Assembly (NCBI GenBank): GCA_021397845.1
Contig: CM038044.1
Coordinates: 60,921,851-60,985,850, forward strand
Source of the DNA: Areca catechu
Taxonomy: Eukaryota > Streptophyta > Magnoliopsida > Arecales > Arecaceae
DNA: 64,000 nucleotides
Direction of reading: 5' to 3'
This document shows, in pieces, positions 31,131 through 44,047 of the stretch (position 1 is its first letter; the number at the start of each line of letters is the position of its first letter). A model generated the notes under the pieces. That model had not been told where the DNA came from and did no database searches. It was given only the letters and a program-made list of their open reading frames with translations. The translations under genes and the position numbers were made by a program.

Positions 31131-32899
31131 TCTTGACAAAAGCATCATAAAGCAAGACCTCGGTAGAACTTCCATTATCAACCAGAATTCTATGTACATC
31201 ATAGTTCGCAATTATTATGGAAATCACTACAAGATCATTATGTGGCATTTGGACATCTTGTAAGTCATTATCAGAAAAGCTAATGCTTTTTCGAAGCCTC
31301 TTGGTGCTTTAATCATCTTCATAATATGCTTGGTGAATCATTCCGATCGAACCATCAATCGATTGTTAATTTGGGAGCTCCATCCCATCAGTGATCATTC
31401 TTCGGGCCGTTGGCCTTGGTACTGCTGCTTCAATTGGTCAATTTTGATTTTGGTTTCAGACATATCTGTCTAGATATCCTCGTTTGATCAGATCTTCAAT
31501 CTCATCTTTCAGTTAGATACACTCTTCCATAGTATGTCCATGATCACGATGAAACCGACAGTAATTGGCTTTGTTGCACATAGCAGGTGGAGCTTTCATT
31601 GGCCTTGGCCTTTGAAGAAAATTCTTTTTCTCAATTTCCATCAGAATTTTCTCTCTTGAGAGAGTTAGAGGAGTACAAGTGTCAAATCTATTGACAAAGT
31701 TCATGCCGACCAAGTTCTTTGGCCTTTGACCTTGCCGTTGAATTGATCAGACTCCAGGGGATCGAAAGTCATCTTCTTTGGAATTCTTTTTACTTGGCAC
31801 TGATTTTCTTTCTACCTATCACCGGCTCAGGGCTTGTTCTTCGGCCTAAGCATACTTTTGGGCACGGGCCAATAATTCAGAATAATTGGTCAGAAACTTT
31901 TTATCTAAGAAGAATGTGAACCTAGAGGCTCGTTATCCCTTCTTCATAACTGATATCACCACGTATTCATTAAGATCCGGAATCTCCAATATGGTAGAGT
32001 TAAACCTCGTTATGTAGTCTCTCAAAGACTCTCCTTCTGATTATTGAATAAAGAATAAGCTGTCATAGTTTCTGGACATTTTTTTGCTTGTTCTGAAGTG
32101 AGAGATGAACAACTTCTCTAACTGACTGAAAGAATGATTGGTATTCGGCTGAAGACTTGAATATCATATTCTCGCAGATTTCTTTAAAGTTATTGGGAAA
32201 GCATGATAGTGGAGTGCATCTGATGCTCCCTGGATCAACATGTGGGCTTTAAAGCTACCTAAATGATCCAAGGGGTCAGACGATCCATCATACAGCTAAA
32301 TTTGTAGAATTTTGAAGTGATGTGGAGTTCTCTCCTCCATAATCTTCTTGGAAAAAGGAGGCAAGATGTCGCAGCTTGGTGTTGTATCCTCTACTTTCCT
32401 CTACTCAACAACTCTGGCAATCTGCTGCTCCAGCTTTCTAAATTTCTTATCAAAATCATCTGCTCTGTAAGGTTTAGGACCTGAGCACTTCAGGAGTTGA
32501 TTCCTCAGAGGATGTCGAATGAGATCGCAGGCATTTCCCCTTGTTTCATTTCTTGGTGTGATAATGAGATCGGTGATGTTGCTTTGAAGGAGACTGTTGA
32601 CTTGAAGAATGTTGACAAGATGAATGTCTTCTTGGACTAAGATGTTTATTTACTTGAAGAGAAGGTTGTCGGCTACTTCTTGATGCAGCAGGTCATGATG
32701 GTTCCCTTGCAGTGATTTTTTGGAGGTTTTGCACTGCCGCGATGAGTACTTCTACCTTGTCCAACAGAGTGTTTAATCTTTCTTAATCCAAATTTGTAGC
32801 AGGAAGAACTTTCATCCTTTCGTCAAGAATGGGATCGTTCTCCTTTAAAGGATGAGGAATGTCTTCAATAGGAGGATTCTGATTCCTACCTTTTATCAT
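31131..32899 (-). pseudogene. gag: Gypsy gag (element E)
   Basis: The likely start is the ATG at 32899 (MIKGRNQNPPIEDIPHPLKE), about 40 bp inside the PBS. The capsid-type region is spread over about 32330-31850 in several frames. The zinc-finger-like end YCRFHRDHGHTMEECI, typical of Tat gag proteins, is at 31562-31515. Many stops and frame changes. Confidence 0.75.
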
Positions 32900-32940
32900 A
32901 TTTTCTTTCAGATTCTTTAAACTCTTTCACTGAGATCTTC

Positions 32941-32955
32941 TACCTAGCATGCCAA
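32941..32955 (-). other. Putative primer binding site of element E
   Basis: Minus strand TTGGCATGCTAGGTA, two bases after the 5' LTR end. The position is right for a PBS, but I could not assign the tRNA with confidence. Confidence 0.6.
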
Positions 32956-32957
32956 TC

Positions 32958-33143
32958 TATTGTGTCCAGACAAGTTTCAACAATGCTTGAGCTTGAATCA
33001 AATCAAAAAGAATCAAATTGATCTAGTTGATCTAGCTTTTCATCGTCTTCATGGAAGCTCTGTGTATTGAGATCACTCTCAAGCTCGTTAATGGCGTCCA
33101 AACCAGATAGATGAAGTCTGAAGAAAAGTTGAGTGAAGGATCT
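32958..33143 (-). repeat. 5' LTR of element E, inner fragment
   Basis: Matches the start of the 3' LTR at 21525 (first base pair TA instead of TG). It is cut at 33143 by element C and ends with GATCT, one copy of C's target duplication. The remainder is at 52744-53296. Confidence 0.95.
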
Positions 33144-34624
33144 TGTTGCCCAGAAATGGAGCCTAAGAGGAGGGGTGAATTGTGTCTTTTTTTAAAAATT
33201 CAAAGCAATAATGTGCAGGCCTTGTAGTGTTTGTGAGTTACGAAATTGATGCACTAGATTATATGCAGTGGAAAGCAATAAATAGAGTGCAAGAAGTAAA
33301 GAGCAAGAGATAGAAGAGACAATCACACACAAATTCAAGGTTTATAGTGGTTCAGTGCACACCTAGCACTTACATCCACTCCCAAAGCTACCCTTGAGAA
33401 TTCTACTATAATCTTTCCAAGATTACAGCTGACTTATTTTTCTAAAGGCTCACAAGTCAAAACCTATGTTGGTTTTATCACCTAGGCTCACCAACTAACC
33501 TTTACACTTGTTTTATCTTCGGGCTCACAAGTTAATCCTAGTTGGTTTTGTCCCTTTGGCTTACCAACAACCACAATAACTTACTTTCAAGAAATCCTAG
33601 AAAGCTAGGTCAAATCATAAAAGAATTTCAGATAAACAATTCAAAATAAACAAAACAAACTCTCTTCAAAAATAGAATGGAAGCTTTAAGACTCAAGTTG
33701 ATGCTTTGTCTTGTCTTCTCCTTGGAATATTCTTCAAGCTATCTTTTTGAAAAGATGAAAGGATGGGCTGTAAGATTTTTCAGGGAATCACACTTTAAAT
33801 GGCTTTTGAAGTAAAGTTCTTAAGAGAATATTGGCTATTGAGCTTTCAATGGACTTCAAATACTTCAAGAATAAGTTTGGTGAAGCTTAAATACTTCAAA
33901 ATCTTCCAAAAAATGGTTTGTGACCGTTTGAGCTTTGAATCTAGTTGTTGGAAGCTTGAAAAGATATTTCTGCAACACAAAAAAATAGATTCGTTAGGGC
34001 TATCAGAACCCGAGTGTCGACACTTAGTTTGTCAGGTGTCGATACTTGGTTGTCAGGTGTCGACACTTGACTTCCAGGTGTCAACACTCGAACATTCAAG
34101 TGTGACACTTGATTCACAGGTGTCAACACTTGACACAAAAACACTCCATTGACCATGTTCTAGATTTTCAAAAAGTCTCAGGCCTTGAGTCGATACTTAA
34201 GAACTTAAGTGTTGACACTTGAGTTTCAGGTGTCGACACTAGAATTCTGGGTGTCGACACTTGGCATGCCAAGGAATTTTTCTGCCTGCCAAATGCTGAA
34301 GTGTCGACAGTTGACTTCCCAGGTGTTGACACTTGGTTCTGCAAAATTCACAATTAAGTACAATTCAAACCAAAAATACAAGTGTTGAATATGAAACTTA
34401 AATCCAACTTAAATAAATAATAAATAAACTCTTTTAATCCCTTTTTGCATGAAGAAGACTCCTCAAATTTCGAAATATGCTTCGTGCCACAGTGTTCCAC
34501 GATACTTTAATTTTAGGAATTTGAGGTGCTTGTTTCTTAAAAACTCATAACTAAAAATAAACATTAGTACATAATATGTACTTAACATTTTGTTATTTAT
34601 CAAAATCACTAGGTGGAGCCAACA
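33144..34624 (-). repeat. 3' LTR of copia element C
   Basis: 1481 bp, TGTTGCCCAG...GAGCCAACA on the plus strand. It carries about a dozen palindromes, many decayed (TCGA to TTGA or TCAA), between 34011 and 34340. Partner LTR at 51236-52738. Confidence 0.95.
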
Positions 34625-34638
34625 ATCTCCCTCTTTTT
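34625..34638 (-). other. Polypurine tract of element C
   Basis: Minus strand AAAAAGAGGGAGAT before the LTR. One G-to-A change relative to element A interrupts the G run. Confidence 0.85.
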
Positions 34639-35232
34639 GATGATGACAAAACCTTGAGTATATCAATATTTAATTTCAAATTTCAGATATGATAATTCAT
34701 AAATATGAGTTCAAGCTTATACATCCACAACTTGCATAGTTAAGAAGGATGAATCTCTTCCTTAGTTAGATAATTCTAATCATAACAAGCAGTATACAAT
34801 ATTGGTATCAGATCAAATTTAAAATTCAGATTAATAAAGATAGGGTATTATACTCCCCCTTTTTGTCAATCATTAGAAAAAGGGAGTTAGCTCCCCCTCA
34901 AAACAAGCATGCAGACAAAAAGTAGTAGAATATCATAGTAGATACAAGAGAGTTTTTCAAGAGTTAACAGGTATCAAAGCCAAAATGTATATCTATCAAG
35001 TAAATGTAATGTATCAAGAAATGTAAACAATCAAGCTATCAAAATCAATCATAGTGATACAAAAATTGTAATCATCAAGCTGAAATGTATATATATATCT
35101 GTCAAGTAATGTTTTCAGTACAAAATTTGCTGACTCATCAGCAACACTGAAACAATCAAAAAACATCATGAGACATAAATCATAAATAATATGAGATATA
35201 AATAACATACAACAACATAAACATCTATGAGG
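34639..35232. other. AT-rich 3' noncoding region of element C
   Basis: Corresponds to 1309-1810 of element A. It has two more short G-rich tracts on the minus strand (around 34851-34863 and 34875-34898). No gene is supported. Confidence 0.55.
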
Positions 35233-36857
35233 CTAATTCTCATCAGATGGGATCTCAAAAGATATAGGACTTGTAATCCTAGACCTATGGCTAGACCTCT
35301 AGGAGTGTTCAAGATACCATGACTCCTAGTCCTAGTAGAAGGTCTAAAGCGGGGTACAACCCTAGAAGAACGAGTAGAGGGAGGTGGAAGAGTCTCAGCA
35401 AGAGTGAAAAAAGCTGGATCAGTGAAGACAGGTGTGCCAGTCGACTCAGCAGGAGGAATAATAGGTGACTGTGGCTCTCGGCTGACTACCTCATATCCAT
35501 CTGACCGCCATCACTGTCACTATCACTATCGTCATCAATAACATCAATAACTCTACCTCAATCCCATCGGTATGGTCACCACCATTAACAGTGTCATCAT
35601 GTCCACCCTGGTGGTCCTCATCACCATCATCATCACCAGCATCAGGAGGTGGAGCTGTAGGTGCTACTGGAGGTAGAAGGGATCTTTGTAAATCCTCGAT
35701 ATAAGCAAAACCCTCCTCCATAGCCCGACAATCTCAGCATGCTCCAAGGTGGTATGAGCTCGAAGACCCTCAATCTTGATGTGTAACTAGGTCGTGCAGA
35801 CTCCCAATCCAATCATCTCACTCCTGAGATCTGTGAACTACTATCTCGTGTGCTCTTGAAATGATATATCCGTAGAAGGTGGAGGAGGACCTGAAAGTGT
35901 AGCTGTCGGGGTCATCGACTCTGCCTATGATGTAGGAGCAGCCTGAGGAGGTGTACTCACTGGCCCTGATGGCCCTGCCTCTGCATCCCGAATCTCATCC
36001 TCCTCATCTAGCTCCTGGCCAGACTCTCTTCGAACCCACATACCTTTGATCAATCGATATCCCATGCGGTGTAGTGACCTCTCATCATAGATGTCAATAT
36101 ATAGAATCTCCTTGGGGATCTCTCCCTCCAAAGGAACTGTACATGCTCTAAATAAATGGGTCAACGCCATACCGTATGGTAAATAGTATCGTCGCTGAGT
36201 CGCTGCATCATGTATCTGAACTAGCATCAAAGAAGGTATATCAACCTGAGTCCTCTGGATCAGACATACCATAAGCATCAGCTCTCTCTCAATGATGAAG
36301 TCGAAGCACCCAGTCTTCGGAAGCAATATCCGAGTTGTGATATGGTGGAGAAGGTGCATCTCCACAGATAGCTGGTTCGCGGTGACCACTGCCACTCCAC
36401 GAACGCCCTCACGCTCAAGGATGCACCTGAAGGCTGCCTCTCTGTCATCCGCTGAGAACACACTGATGCCTCGATGAGGAATCTCCTATACTCTGCTCAG
36501 AGCTCCTCAGTCAAAGAAATCTCTATTCCCCTAACAGTAGTCCTCCATAGTAATCGGTGGCAGTCCAAAGCACCATATAACTCTCTCACTAGATGGGGTA
36601 GTACCTCTCCTGCATAGTGCAATAGGGTACTAATCCGGCATCAGTGAGTGTCCGCCGGATCTAGAAGTGTTGTCTATTGAAAAACTCAAGGTCTACCCAT
36701 CGTCCTGAAGCTACAGCCTTCCCTGCCATCCTCTCTGCAGGGGGGGACCTGGTGCTGCTGAGCTGCTGGCCTGTCCTGCATCATGTCTGGCTTTTGTTCT
36801 CCTCTCAGACCCATGTCCAGTCCTACTCCTAACAGCTAATCTCTTTCTCGAACCTAT
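35233..36857 (-). pseudogene. Extra ORF of copia element C (homologue of 1811-3422)
   Basis: Same basic N-terminus (GSRKRLAVRSR), but the initiator ATG of A is ATA here. The longest open part (36461-35925) has LLHHITTRILLPKTGCFDFI and GMALTHLFRA, closely matching A. An acidic segment with only scattered Asp follows, then the stop TAG at 35233. Broken by several stops and shifts. Its similarity to A over the globular part, against weaker similarity in the flanking noncoding DNA, suggests the ORF was under coding constraint in the family. Confidence 0.7.
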
Positions 36858-36867
36858 CACAATCAAG

Positions 36868-37596
36868 CTGAGCAAGAAAGAAAGAAGATAAACAACCTAG
36901 GGGGTATTGATTTCAATCTGGTTGAGAACTAGAGATCGGCTATAGGATGGGCTAAAGGAGACTATGTTTTCCTAAAAGAGGGATACTGGCTTTTAAGAGA
37001 GGCTAGAATAGGTTTTGAAAACTGGGATTAACCATATTTGAGTTGTAAAATGCCTTTATCATTGGAAATTGAGGGTAAAATACCTTTATCAAGGAATTTT
37101 ATCCAAAATATATTTGGGTTTCCAAAAATACATTTTATAAACTAGTGAACTGGGGCTAGTTGAAATATATAAAGTACACTAAATACATGGGATTAAGGTT
37201 AAAAACAATATACATTTATGTTTTAGGTCAAAAACAATTAATCAACCAACAAAAAAGTGGAAATGGGGGTAAAATACCATGAAATTATCATAAATAACCC
37301 TTCCAAACTAATGAAATCCTAACAAATTGCATAGAAATTTCTTTTTGGAGTGAAACCCTTGAATATTTCGGCCAAAAATCCAATCTAACAGTGAAATTAG
37401 GAGAAACAGATGGAATATGTAAAAAATTGGCTAAAAATCCATGGGAAATCCAAGATAAACATGTTCAAACATGATTCCCTCTAAATGGAAACTTCCAAAC
37501 GGCTAAAAACTCCAAAAAATCCAATTAAAATTCATTAAAATGGATGGAAAATGCGGTTACATGGTTTCAAAATGAGAAAAATGTGGAGAAGATTAC
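36868..37596 (-). other. Putative intron upstream of the extra ORF (element C)
   Basis: Donor AAATCAG|GTAATC at 37596 and acceptor TTTCTTGCTCAG at 36868 enclose 729 bp of AT-rich sequence, matching the 593-bp intron of element A in position and splice sites. Confidence 0.6.
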
Positions 37597-37737
37597 CTGA
37601 TTTTAGTCGGGGCAAAAGGGGAAAGGAGTTGATTTGGAAGGTAGAGGAGCTTGGGGGACCACTGGAGCTCGAGAGAAAATGGGGGAAAACAAAATACAAA
37701 ACACTCGGTCTGCCCTAAAAAGATAGAAATTTTTTGC

Positions 37738-37818
37738 GAGTGTCGACACTTGGGATTTCTCAAGTGTCGACACTTGGTCAGGTGTCGACACTTTGAAAAT
37801 TCAAGTGTCAACACTTGG
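37738..37818. promoter_or_regulatory. Internal palindrome cluster (element C)
   Basis: Four palindrome copies with centres at 37743, 37767, 37785 and 37808, the last mutated to TCAA. Alternate centres are 42 and 41 bp apart, as in A's cluster (42 and 42). It lies between the pol end and the putative intron. Confidence 0.65.
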
Positions 37819-37921
37819 CCAAGATAATCCCCAAAAAAAATCTGAAAAATTTTAAAAAAAATCAAAAAGGTTTTCAAAAACTTTTGGGACTTAACACAAG
37901 TGATTTCTGGGTAATAACAAC

Positions 37922-40900
37922 TTAGGTAAGATGAAATTTTAGAGAGTTCAAGGAGAATGGATCAATGATATCTAACTCTCTTCTAATCAAACAAAATCTC
38001 TCTTCACTCAATGGTTTGGTAAACACATTAGCTAATTGATCATCTATATACATAAATTCAAGTATTACATTAGAGTTTTGTACATGATCTCTTATGAAAT
38101 GATGTCTTATTTCAATGTGTTTACTTCTTGAATGTTGCATAGGATTCTTAGTTAGATTGATTGCACTAGTATTGTCACATCTTATAGGTGTCTTAATTAG
38201 TTTAATGCCAAAGTCTTCGAGCTGTTATTTGATCCATAGGAGTTGAGTACAATAGCTTCCAGCTGCTATATATTCGTCTTCCACCATAGATAGAGTAACT
38301 GAATTCTATTTCTTGCAACTCCATGAGATCAAATTTACTCCAAGAAACTGACAAGTTCCACTAGTACTTTTACGATCAAGTTTACACCTAGCAAAGTCAG
38401 CATCAGAATAAGCAATCAATTCAAATGAAGAATCTCTAGAGTACCAAAGACTAATTTTAACTGAGCTAGATAGATATCTAAGTATGTATTTAACAGCCAA
38501 AAGATGAGACTCTTTAGGATTAGACTGATATCTAGCACATATACAAACACTAGACATTATATTTGGCCTACTGGCAGTAAGATATAGCAATGAACCAATC
38601 ATGCCATGATATAGTTTTTGGTCTGCAGATTTACTTGATTCATCCTTGTCAAGTCTACAAGAGGAGCTCATAGGCATACCTAATGGCTTGGTGCTCTCCA
38701 TCCCAAACTTCTTGAGTATTTCTTTTGTGTACTTGGTTTGGTTGATGAAGATCCCCTCTTTGGTTTGCTTTATTTAGAGTATGAGAAAAATGTTCAGTTC
38801 TCCCATCATGCTCATCTTGAACTCACCCTACATTAACTTTGCAAACTCTTGACAAAGAGATTCATTAGTAGCACCGAATATGATATCATCTACATATATT
38901 TGTAATACTAAGAGATCATCATTTTTTTTCTTCAAAAATAATGTTTTGTCAATATTACCTCTAGTAAAATCATTTTTGAGCAAGAAAGAACTTAAACGAT
39001 CATACCAAGCTCTAGGAGCTTGTTTCAAACTATACAAAGCTTTATGAAGTTTGAAAACATGGTTTGGAAATTCAAGATTTTCAAAACCAGGCGGTTGTTC
39101 AACATAAACCTCTTCTTTGATAAAACCATTCAAAAAGGCACTTTTTTTATCTATTTGAAATAATTTAAAATTCATAAAACAAGCAAAAGCCAACAATAGC
39201 CTAATTGCCTCAAGTCTAGCCACATAAGCAAAGGTATCATCAAAATCAATCCCTTCCTCCTGATTATATCCTTTGGCAACTAGTCTAGCCTTATTTCTTG
39301 TAATAATACCATTTTCATCAAGTTTATTTCTAAAAATCCATTTGGTGCCAATAATTGAAATATTTGAAGGCCTATCTACAAAAGTCCAAATATTGTTTCT
39401 TTTAAATTGGTTAAGTTCATCTTGCATAGCATTTATCCAATTATAATCTTTTTCAGCTTCTTCAATCATTTTAGGTTCAATTTGAGAAACAAATGCTAAA
39501 TAATCACAAACATTCCTAAGGGATGAATGAGTACTTACACCTTTAGATAGATCACCAATGATAAGTTCTTTGAGGTGGCCATGAGCATACCTCCATTCTT
39601 TGGGTAGAGGATCAACTGTAGATGTGTTTTCATCACCTTGTGCTTGATCTCCTTCATTGTTTTGATCAATTTCTTGTTCCTTGGCAGGCTCTTCATTGTT
39701 GTTCACTTCTTCAATTCTTTTAGTACCTGTTTTATCATTAAGCACATCTTTTTTTTTAGAAGATTTCTGGTCAGATTCATCAAACACAACATGTATGGAT
39801 TCTTCAACAACAAGTATTCTTTTGTTGAAGATCCTATATGCCTTGCTAGATGTAGAGTAGCCTAGAAAGACACCCTCATCTGACTTTATATCAAATTTGC
39901 TCAAATTATCTTTATCATTGTTTAAGATGAAACAACGGCATCCAAAAATATGAAAATATCGAATTGAAGGTTTTCTATCCTTCCAAAGCTCATACGGTGT
40001 TTTCTTTAAAATCGGTCAGATTAAAACATGGTTTAAAATATAGCATGTAGTGTTTATGGCTTCCATCCAAAAATATCTAGATAGGTCATTTTCACAAAGC
40101 ATGGTGCGTGTCATTTCTTCAAGAGTTCTATTTTTCCATTCTACCATCCCAATTTGTTGAGGTGTCCTAGATGCTGAAAAATTGTGATGAATGCCATTTT
40201 TAATACAGAATTTGTCAAAATCAGAATTTTCAAATTCGGTTCCATGGTCACTTCTTAAAGATACAATTGAAACACCTTTTTCATTTGAAACTCTTTTATG
40301 AAATCTAATAAATTCAGAAAACGTTTCATCTTTGTGTGTTAAAAACATGACCCATGTAAAATGTGAGAAATCATCTACAATGACTAGACCGTACTTCTTA
40401 CATCCCAAACTAGACGTTCAAATTGGCCCGAAGAGGTCCATATGAAGCAACTTTAAGGGTCTAGATGTAGAGATTACTCCTTTTGGTTTAAAAGATGATT
40501 TGGTTTGTTTTCTAAGCTGGCATGCACTACAAATCTTATTTTTTTTAAAACTGAGTTTTGGCAAATCTTTTATCAAATTCTTTTTGCTAAACTTTGAAAT
40601 CAAATGCATACTAGCATATCTTAGTCTACGATGCTAAAGCCAACTAGTTTCATTGATCTTGGCTTCCATTTCCACAGGCATTGGCCATTTTGAACAGGAA
40701 GATCATCAAGATCAACCATATAGGTATTGCCATGCCTATGACCAATGAACTTGATACCATTATCATCTAGACTAGAAACAATGCACAAAGGAGATTCGAA
40801 AGTAACTTTGAAATCCTTGTCACGAAACTGACTAATACTAAGTAGGTTATGTTTCAAACCATCTACATATAAAACATTATCAATATAAGTAGAAGGGGTG

Positions 40901-41037
40901 ATATGGACTTTACCAATTCTAACAATTTTGCCCTAACCATTATCACCAAAAGTCACATTACCATCATTTTGATACTCGAGTGATGAGAACTGCTCCACAT
41001 CTCCGGTCATATGCCTTAAGCAACCGCTATCGAGTTA
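37922..41037 (-). pseudogene. pol: Copia pol (element C)
   Basis: Protease to RNase H in pieces. The integrase core at 40408-40016 keeps SLRSDHGTEFEN with its Asp, but PQQIGMVEWKNR has altered residues. The RT frame (39904-38828) is long and has TKWIFRNKLDENG, RLVAKGYNQ and the catalytic YVDDIIFG; MDVKSAFLNG reads IDKKSAFLNG. RNase H fragments at 38701-38306 and 38140-37922 keep YSDADFARCKLDRKS and NVFTKPLSE. The pol stop TAG of A is TTG here, so the frame runs 11 codons longer. Many shifts; inactive. Confidence 0.9.
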
Positions 41038-41040
41038 CCA

Positions 41041-42750
41041 CATTCTTTTCTTATTGGTTGCAAGGCATACCTACAAAAAGAGTCAAGTGGAGATTTTAGG
41101 TACCTAAGTCATCTTGGGTTCTCTTAGGTTAGTGGCAATGGTTCCTTTTGGAACCCAGATTTTCTTAACATTACTTAATTTTCTCTTATTGCACAAGTAA
41201 GATTTATTCCCTACTATACCACAAGTATAACAAGTAATGGATGAAGATGCAGGCATAAAGAAATTTTTGAGAAATATTTGTTTTTTCTGAGTTCTAAAGC
41301 CTAAACCAGCTTTATCAAAAATAGCTTTTTGATTATTTAAAAGCATATTTAATTTTTCAGAACTATATGTTAATTTATCAACAAAAGGTTTTAATTTTTT
41401 AATTTCTTCTTTATATTTTTTGTTTTCTTCTAAAATTTCTTTGCTTTATTTTGAAAGATTTTCATTTGATATAAAAAGGTTTTTCTTTTTCAAAACTTCT
41501 TATTCTTTTTCAAGACTAGCAATCTTATCATTTAACTTTTCATTTTGAAACGGTAGGCAATCATTTTCATTTGAAAACTTGTCATTTACTTTGGCTAAAT
41601 TCAGATTTTGCCTTTTTAGTTTTTTATGTTTTGATTTTAGCTTTTGAAATTCTATAACTAACTCATCAAAAACTTCATGCATTTTATCAAATGTAAATTC
41701 ATTTTCAGTTTTGGATAATACCTCATCATGATCCGCCATTAAATAGAAGTTTGCAACTTCTTGTTGTTCTTCTTCAGAGATGGAGTCCTCGCTATCACTC
41801 TAGGTTGCCATCTTGGCCTTCTTTCTTAATTTTCTTCTACTCTTCTTAAGTAAGGGATAGTCCATCTTAAAGTGGCCCAGTTTCTTGTATTCAAAGCATG
41901 TGGGCTGCTCCTTGTCTTTCTCCTTCTCTTTCTCTTTGCTTGGCTCACCTTTCAGAGGTTTATTCTTGAAGTTGTATTTCTTCTTACTTATGAACCTTCT
42001 GAACTTTCTTGCCATTAAAGCCATTTCATCTTCTTCATCTTCTTCTTTGGATTCATTGCTTGACTCTTCTCTTGCGATGGATTTGAAAGCGATGACTTTC
42101 TCCTTTTCTACATCAATGTTCTTTTGTTTTAAGAAAAGCTCATAAGTCATCAATGAGCCTAATAGTTGCTCGAGGGGTAGAGTGTTGACATCCTTGGCTT
42201 CCTTTATGGCCGTTACCTTGGCACCCCATGAAGCCGGAAGAGACCTGAGAAGTTTATTTACAAGTTCACCATTAGATACAATCTTTTCTAAACTTCACAT
42301 GCCATTCATAATATTTGTGAACCTAGTATATATCTCACTAATAGATTTAGTAGGTTCCATCTTGAACATTTCATATGTATGAATGAGCATGTTAACCTTA
42401 GTAGTTTTCACTTGGTATGTACCCTCATGGGTAACCTCAAGTGTGTCCCATATTTTCTTTGCGGAGAGACATAGATATTCTATTGAATTCACTCGGATCA
42501 AGAGAGCAATATAATAGATTCATAGCCTTCACATTAAGCTCTATTTGCTTAATGCATTCTCATCCCAATCATCTTCCATTTTTAGAGTGAGAATGACATT
42601 AACCAACATAGCAGGTTGATGAGGACCTTTTGTGATTGCCCTCCAAAGATTATAATCCATGGCTTGAATGAATTTGCGCATGCGAGTTTTTCAATAAGAG
42701 TAATTCATGATATTAAATAGTGGGGAACGGTTTAAAGCTTGACCTTCAAC
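41041..42750 (-). pseudogene. gag: Copia gag, main part (element C)
   Basis: Downstream of element D in element sense. It includes GTYQVKTTKVNMLIHTYEMF, a knuckle whose zinc ligands are partly lost (CFEYKKLGHFKMDY: two Cys replaced by Tyr), the coiled-coil region (41739-41400) and the second knuckle CYTCGIVGNKSYLC, where His is Asn. The TGA before the protease frame is conserved with element A (near 41083-41085). The first codons are separated by element D and lie at 51157-51178. Confidence 0.88.
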
Positions 42751-42755
42751 AATAC

Positions 42756-44031
42756 TGGTGCGGACACCAGGCACAAGAAGAGATTTCAGCAAGCTTAGGT
42801 AGGTTCTTATTTGAGTCCTGTAATAATTTAGTTCTTATTTGAGTCCTGTAATAATTTAATTTTGCATTTGTTTTCTTTTAAATTGAGTCATGAGTCAAGT
42901 CTCATTGAGTCCTGTTTAAATCAAATTTCATTGAGTCTTGTTTAAGTCAAGTTCAGGCCAGTCCAATTGCAAAATCATGAAGGGTTAGTGTCCAGTCAAA
43001 AGTCAAAGGGAGCATGGTCCATGGGTTCACCACCAAAGAAGCCACATCATCACATGGAAGCCACCTCCTTGCCACATCACAAGGAGGTTCAAATTCAAGG
43101 AAATTTGGCCCAAGAAGAGGAAATTTTGAATTGGCCAACCTCCCAACCCATCTCTCCTACATTCATGGGGATGACCCACCTTTCTAGGAGTTGCATTTTG
43201 AATTCAAAAACAAACAAGGCTGCAAAGAAATTCTTATAAGAGTCCTTGTTTTTGTAAAAAGGGTAGATGATGATGAATGAAGAAAATAGCCTTTCTTTTC
43301 CAAAGAAGTGCTCTTGCTTGTGATGTTTGGTACCCTATGAGAGGGTAAGGTGTGAGGCCTTGAAGTTTTGATATCCTATAATCTACAACTCTCCCTCTCC
43401 ACTCCAAGATCTTTCATGAATTCGGCTTAGAGGAAATCTTCCAAGAGCTTGCCAAGGGTTGTCTCATCAACAACTAGTGCAACAAGGGTTTCTACAACAA
43501 ACCTTAAAGTCATCCTGCTAAGGAGCCATGGAAGATTCAAGACAAACCTCCACAACCTCTTCCCATCTTGTTTCTTTATTTCTTTTATCCCAATCATAAA
43601 TTCTCTTCCTAATCCCTCCATCTAATTTTGTTGCAGGATCCCCGGGTTTATTCTTGAGTTCCAAAGAAGGAGGTTGGATTTGCTAAGAACTAGAAAACCT
43701 ACCTAGGGTAATTTCATTATCATCCAGAATCCCCCCCTGAGTTGTTATTCAAGAGAGTAGTTTAATGCCTGGAAGCCCTCTTATGAACTCTTTCAGATCT
43801 GAAATTGGTAAGGTGAATTAGCTCTAATCTGAGTGGTTTCCTAACCACTAAGATCATTCTCTCTTAATTATCTTGAATAAAACAAATTTCAGGGTTTTGT
43901 GTGACATTTCAGAATTTCCTTTATTTACATCTAGGTTCTTTGCTTTGAATGGCTAACTCTTATTGCTTTGTTTTCATATGAGTTTTACTAATTTGATTAA
44001 GAGCATGTCATTCCCATTGTTTTCTGCATCA
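42756..44031 (+). repeat. 5' LTR of chromovirus D
   Basis: 1276 bp. A 28-bp direct duplication occurs near the start (42803-42830 and 42831-42858). A weak TATA-like TTATAAGAG is at about 43236-43244. It ends TTTCTGCATCA before the PBS. The other LTR is 49874-51151. Confidence 0.96.
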
Positions 44032-44033
44032 TT

Positions 44034-44047
44034 TGGTATCAGAGCCG
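44034..44047 (+). other. Primer binding site of D (initiator Met tRNA)
   Basis: TGGTATCAGAGCCG two bases after the LTR, complementary to the 3' end of plant initiator-Met tRNA. Confidence 0.95.

Noticed and set aside
43427..43621. Minus-strand 64-codon frame in both D LTRs (also 50546-50740)
   Set aside because: Present twice only because the LTR is present twice; no start context or domain.
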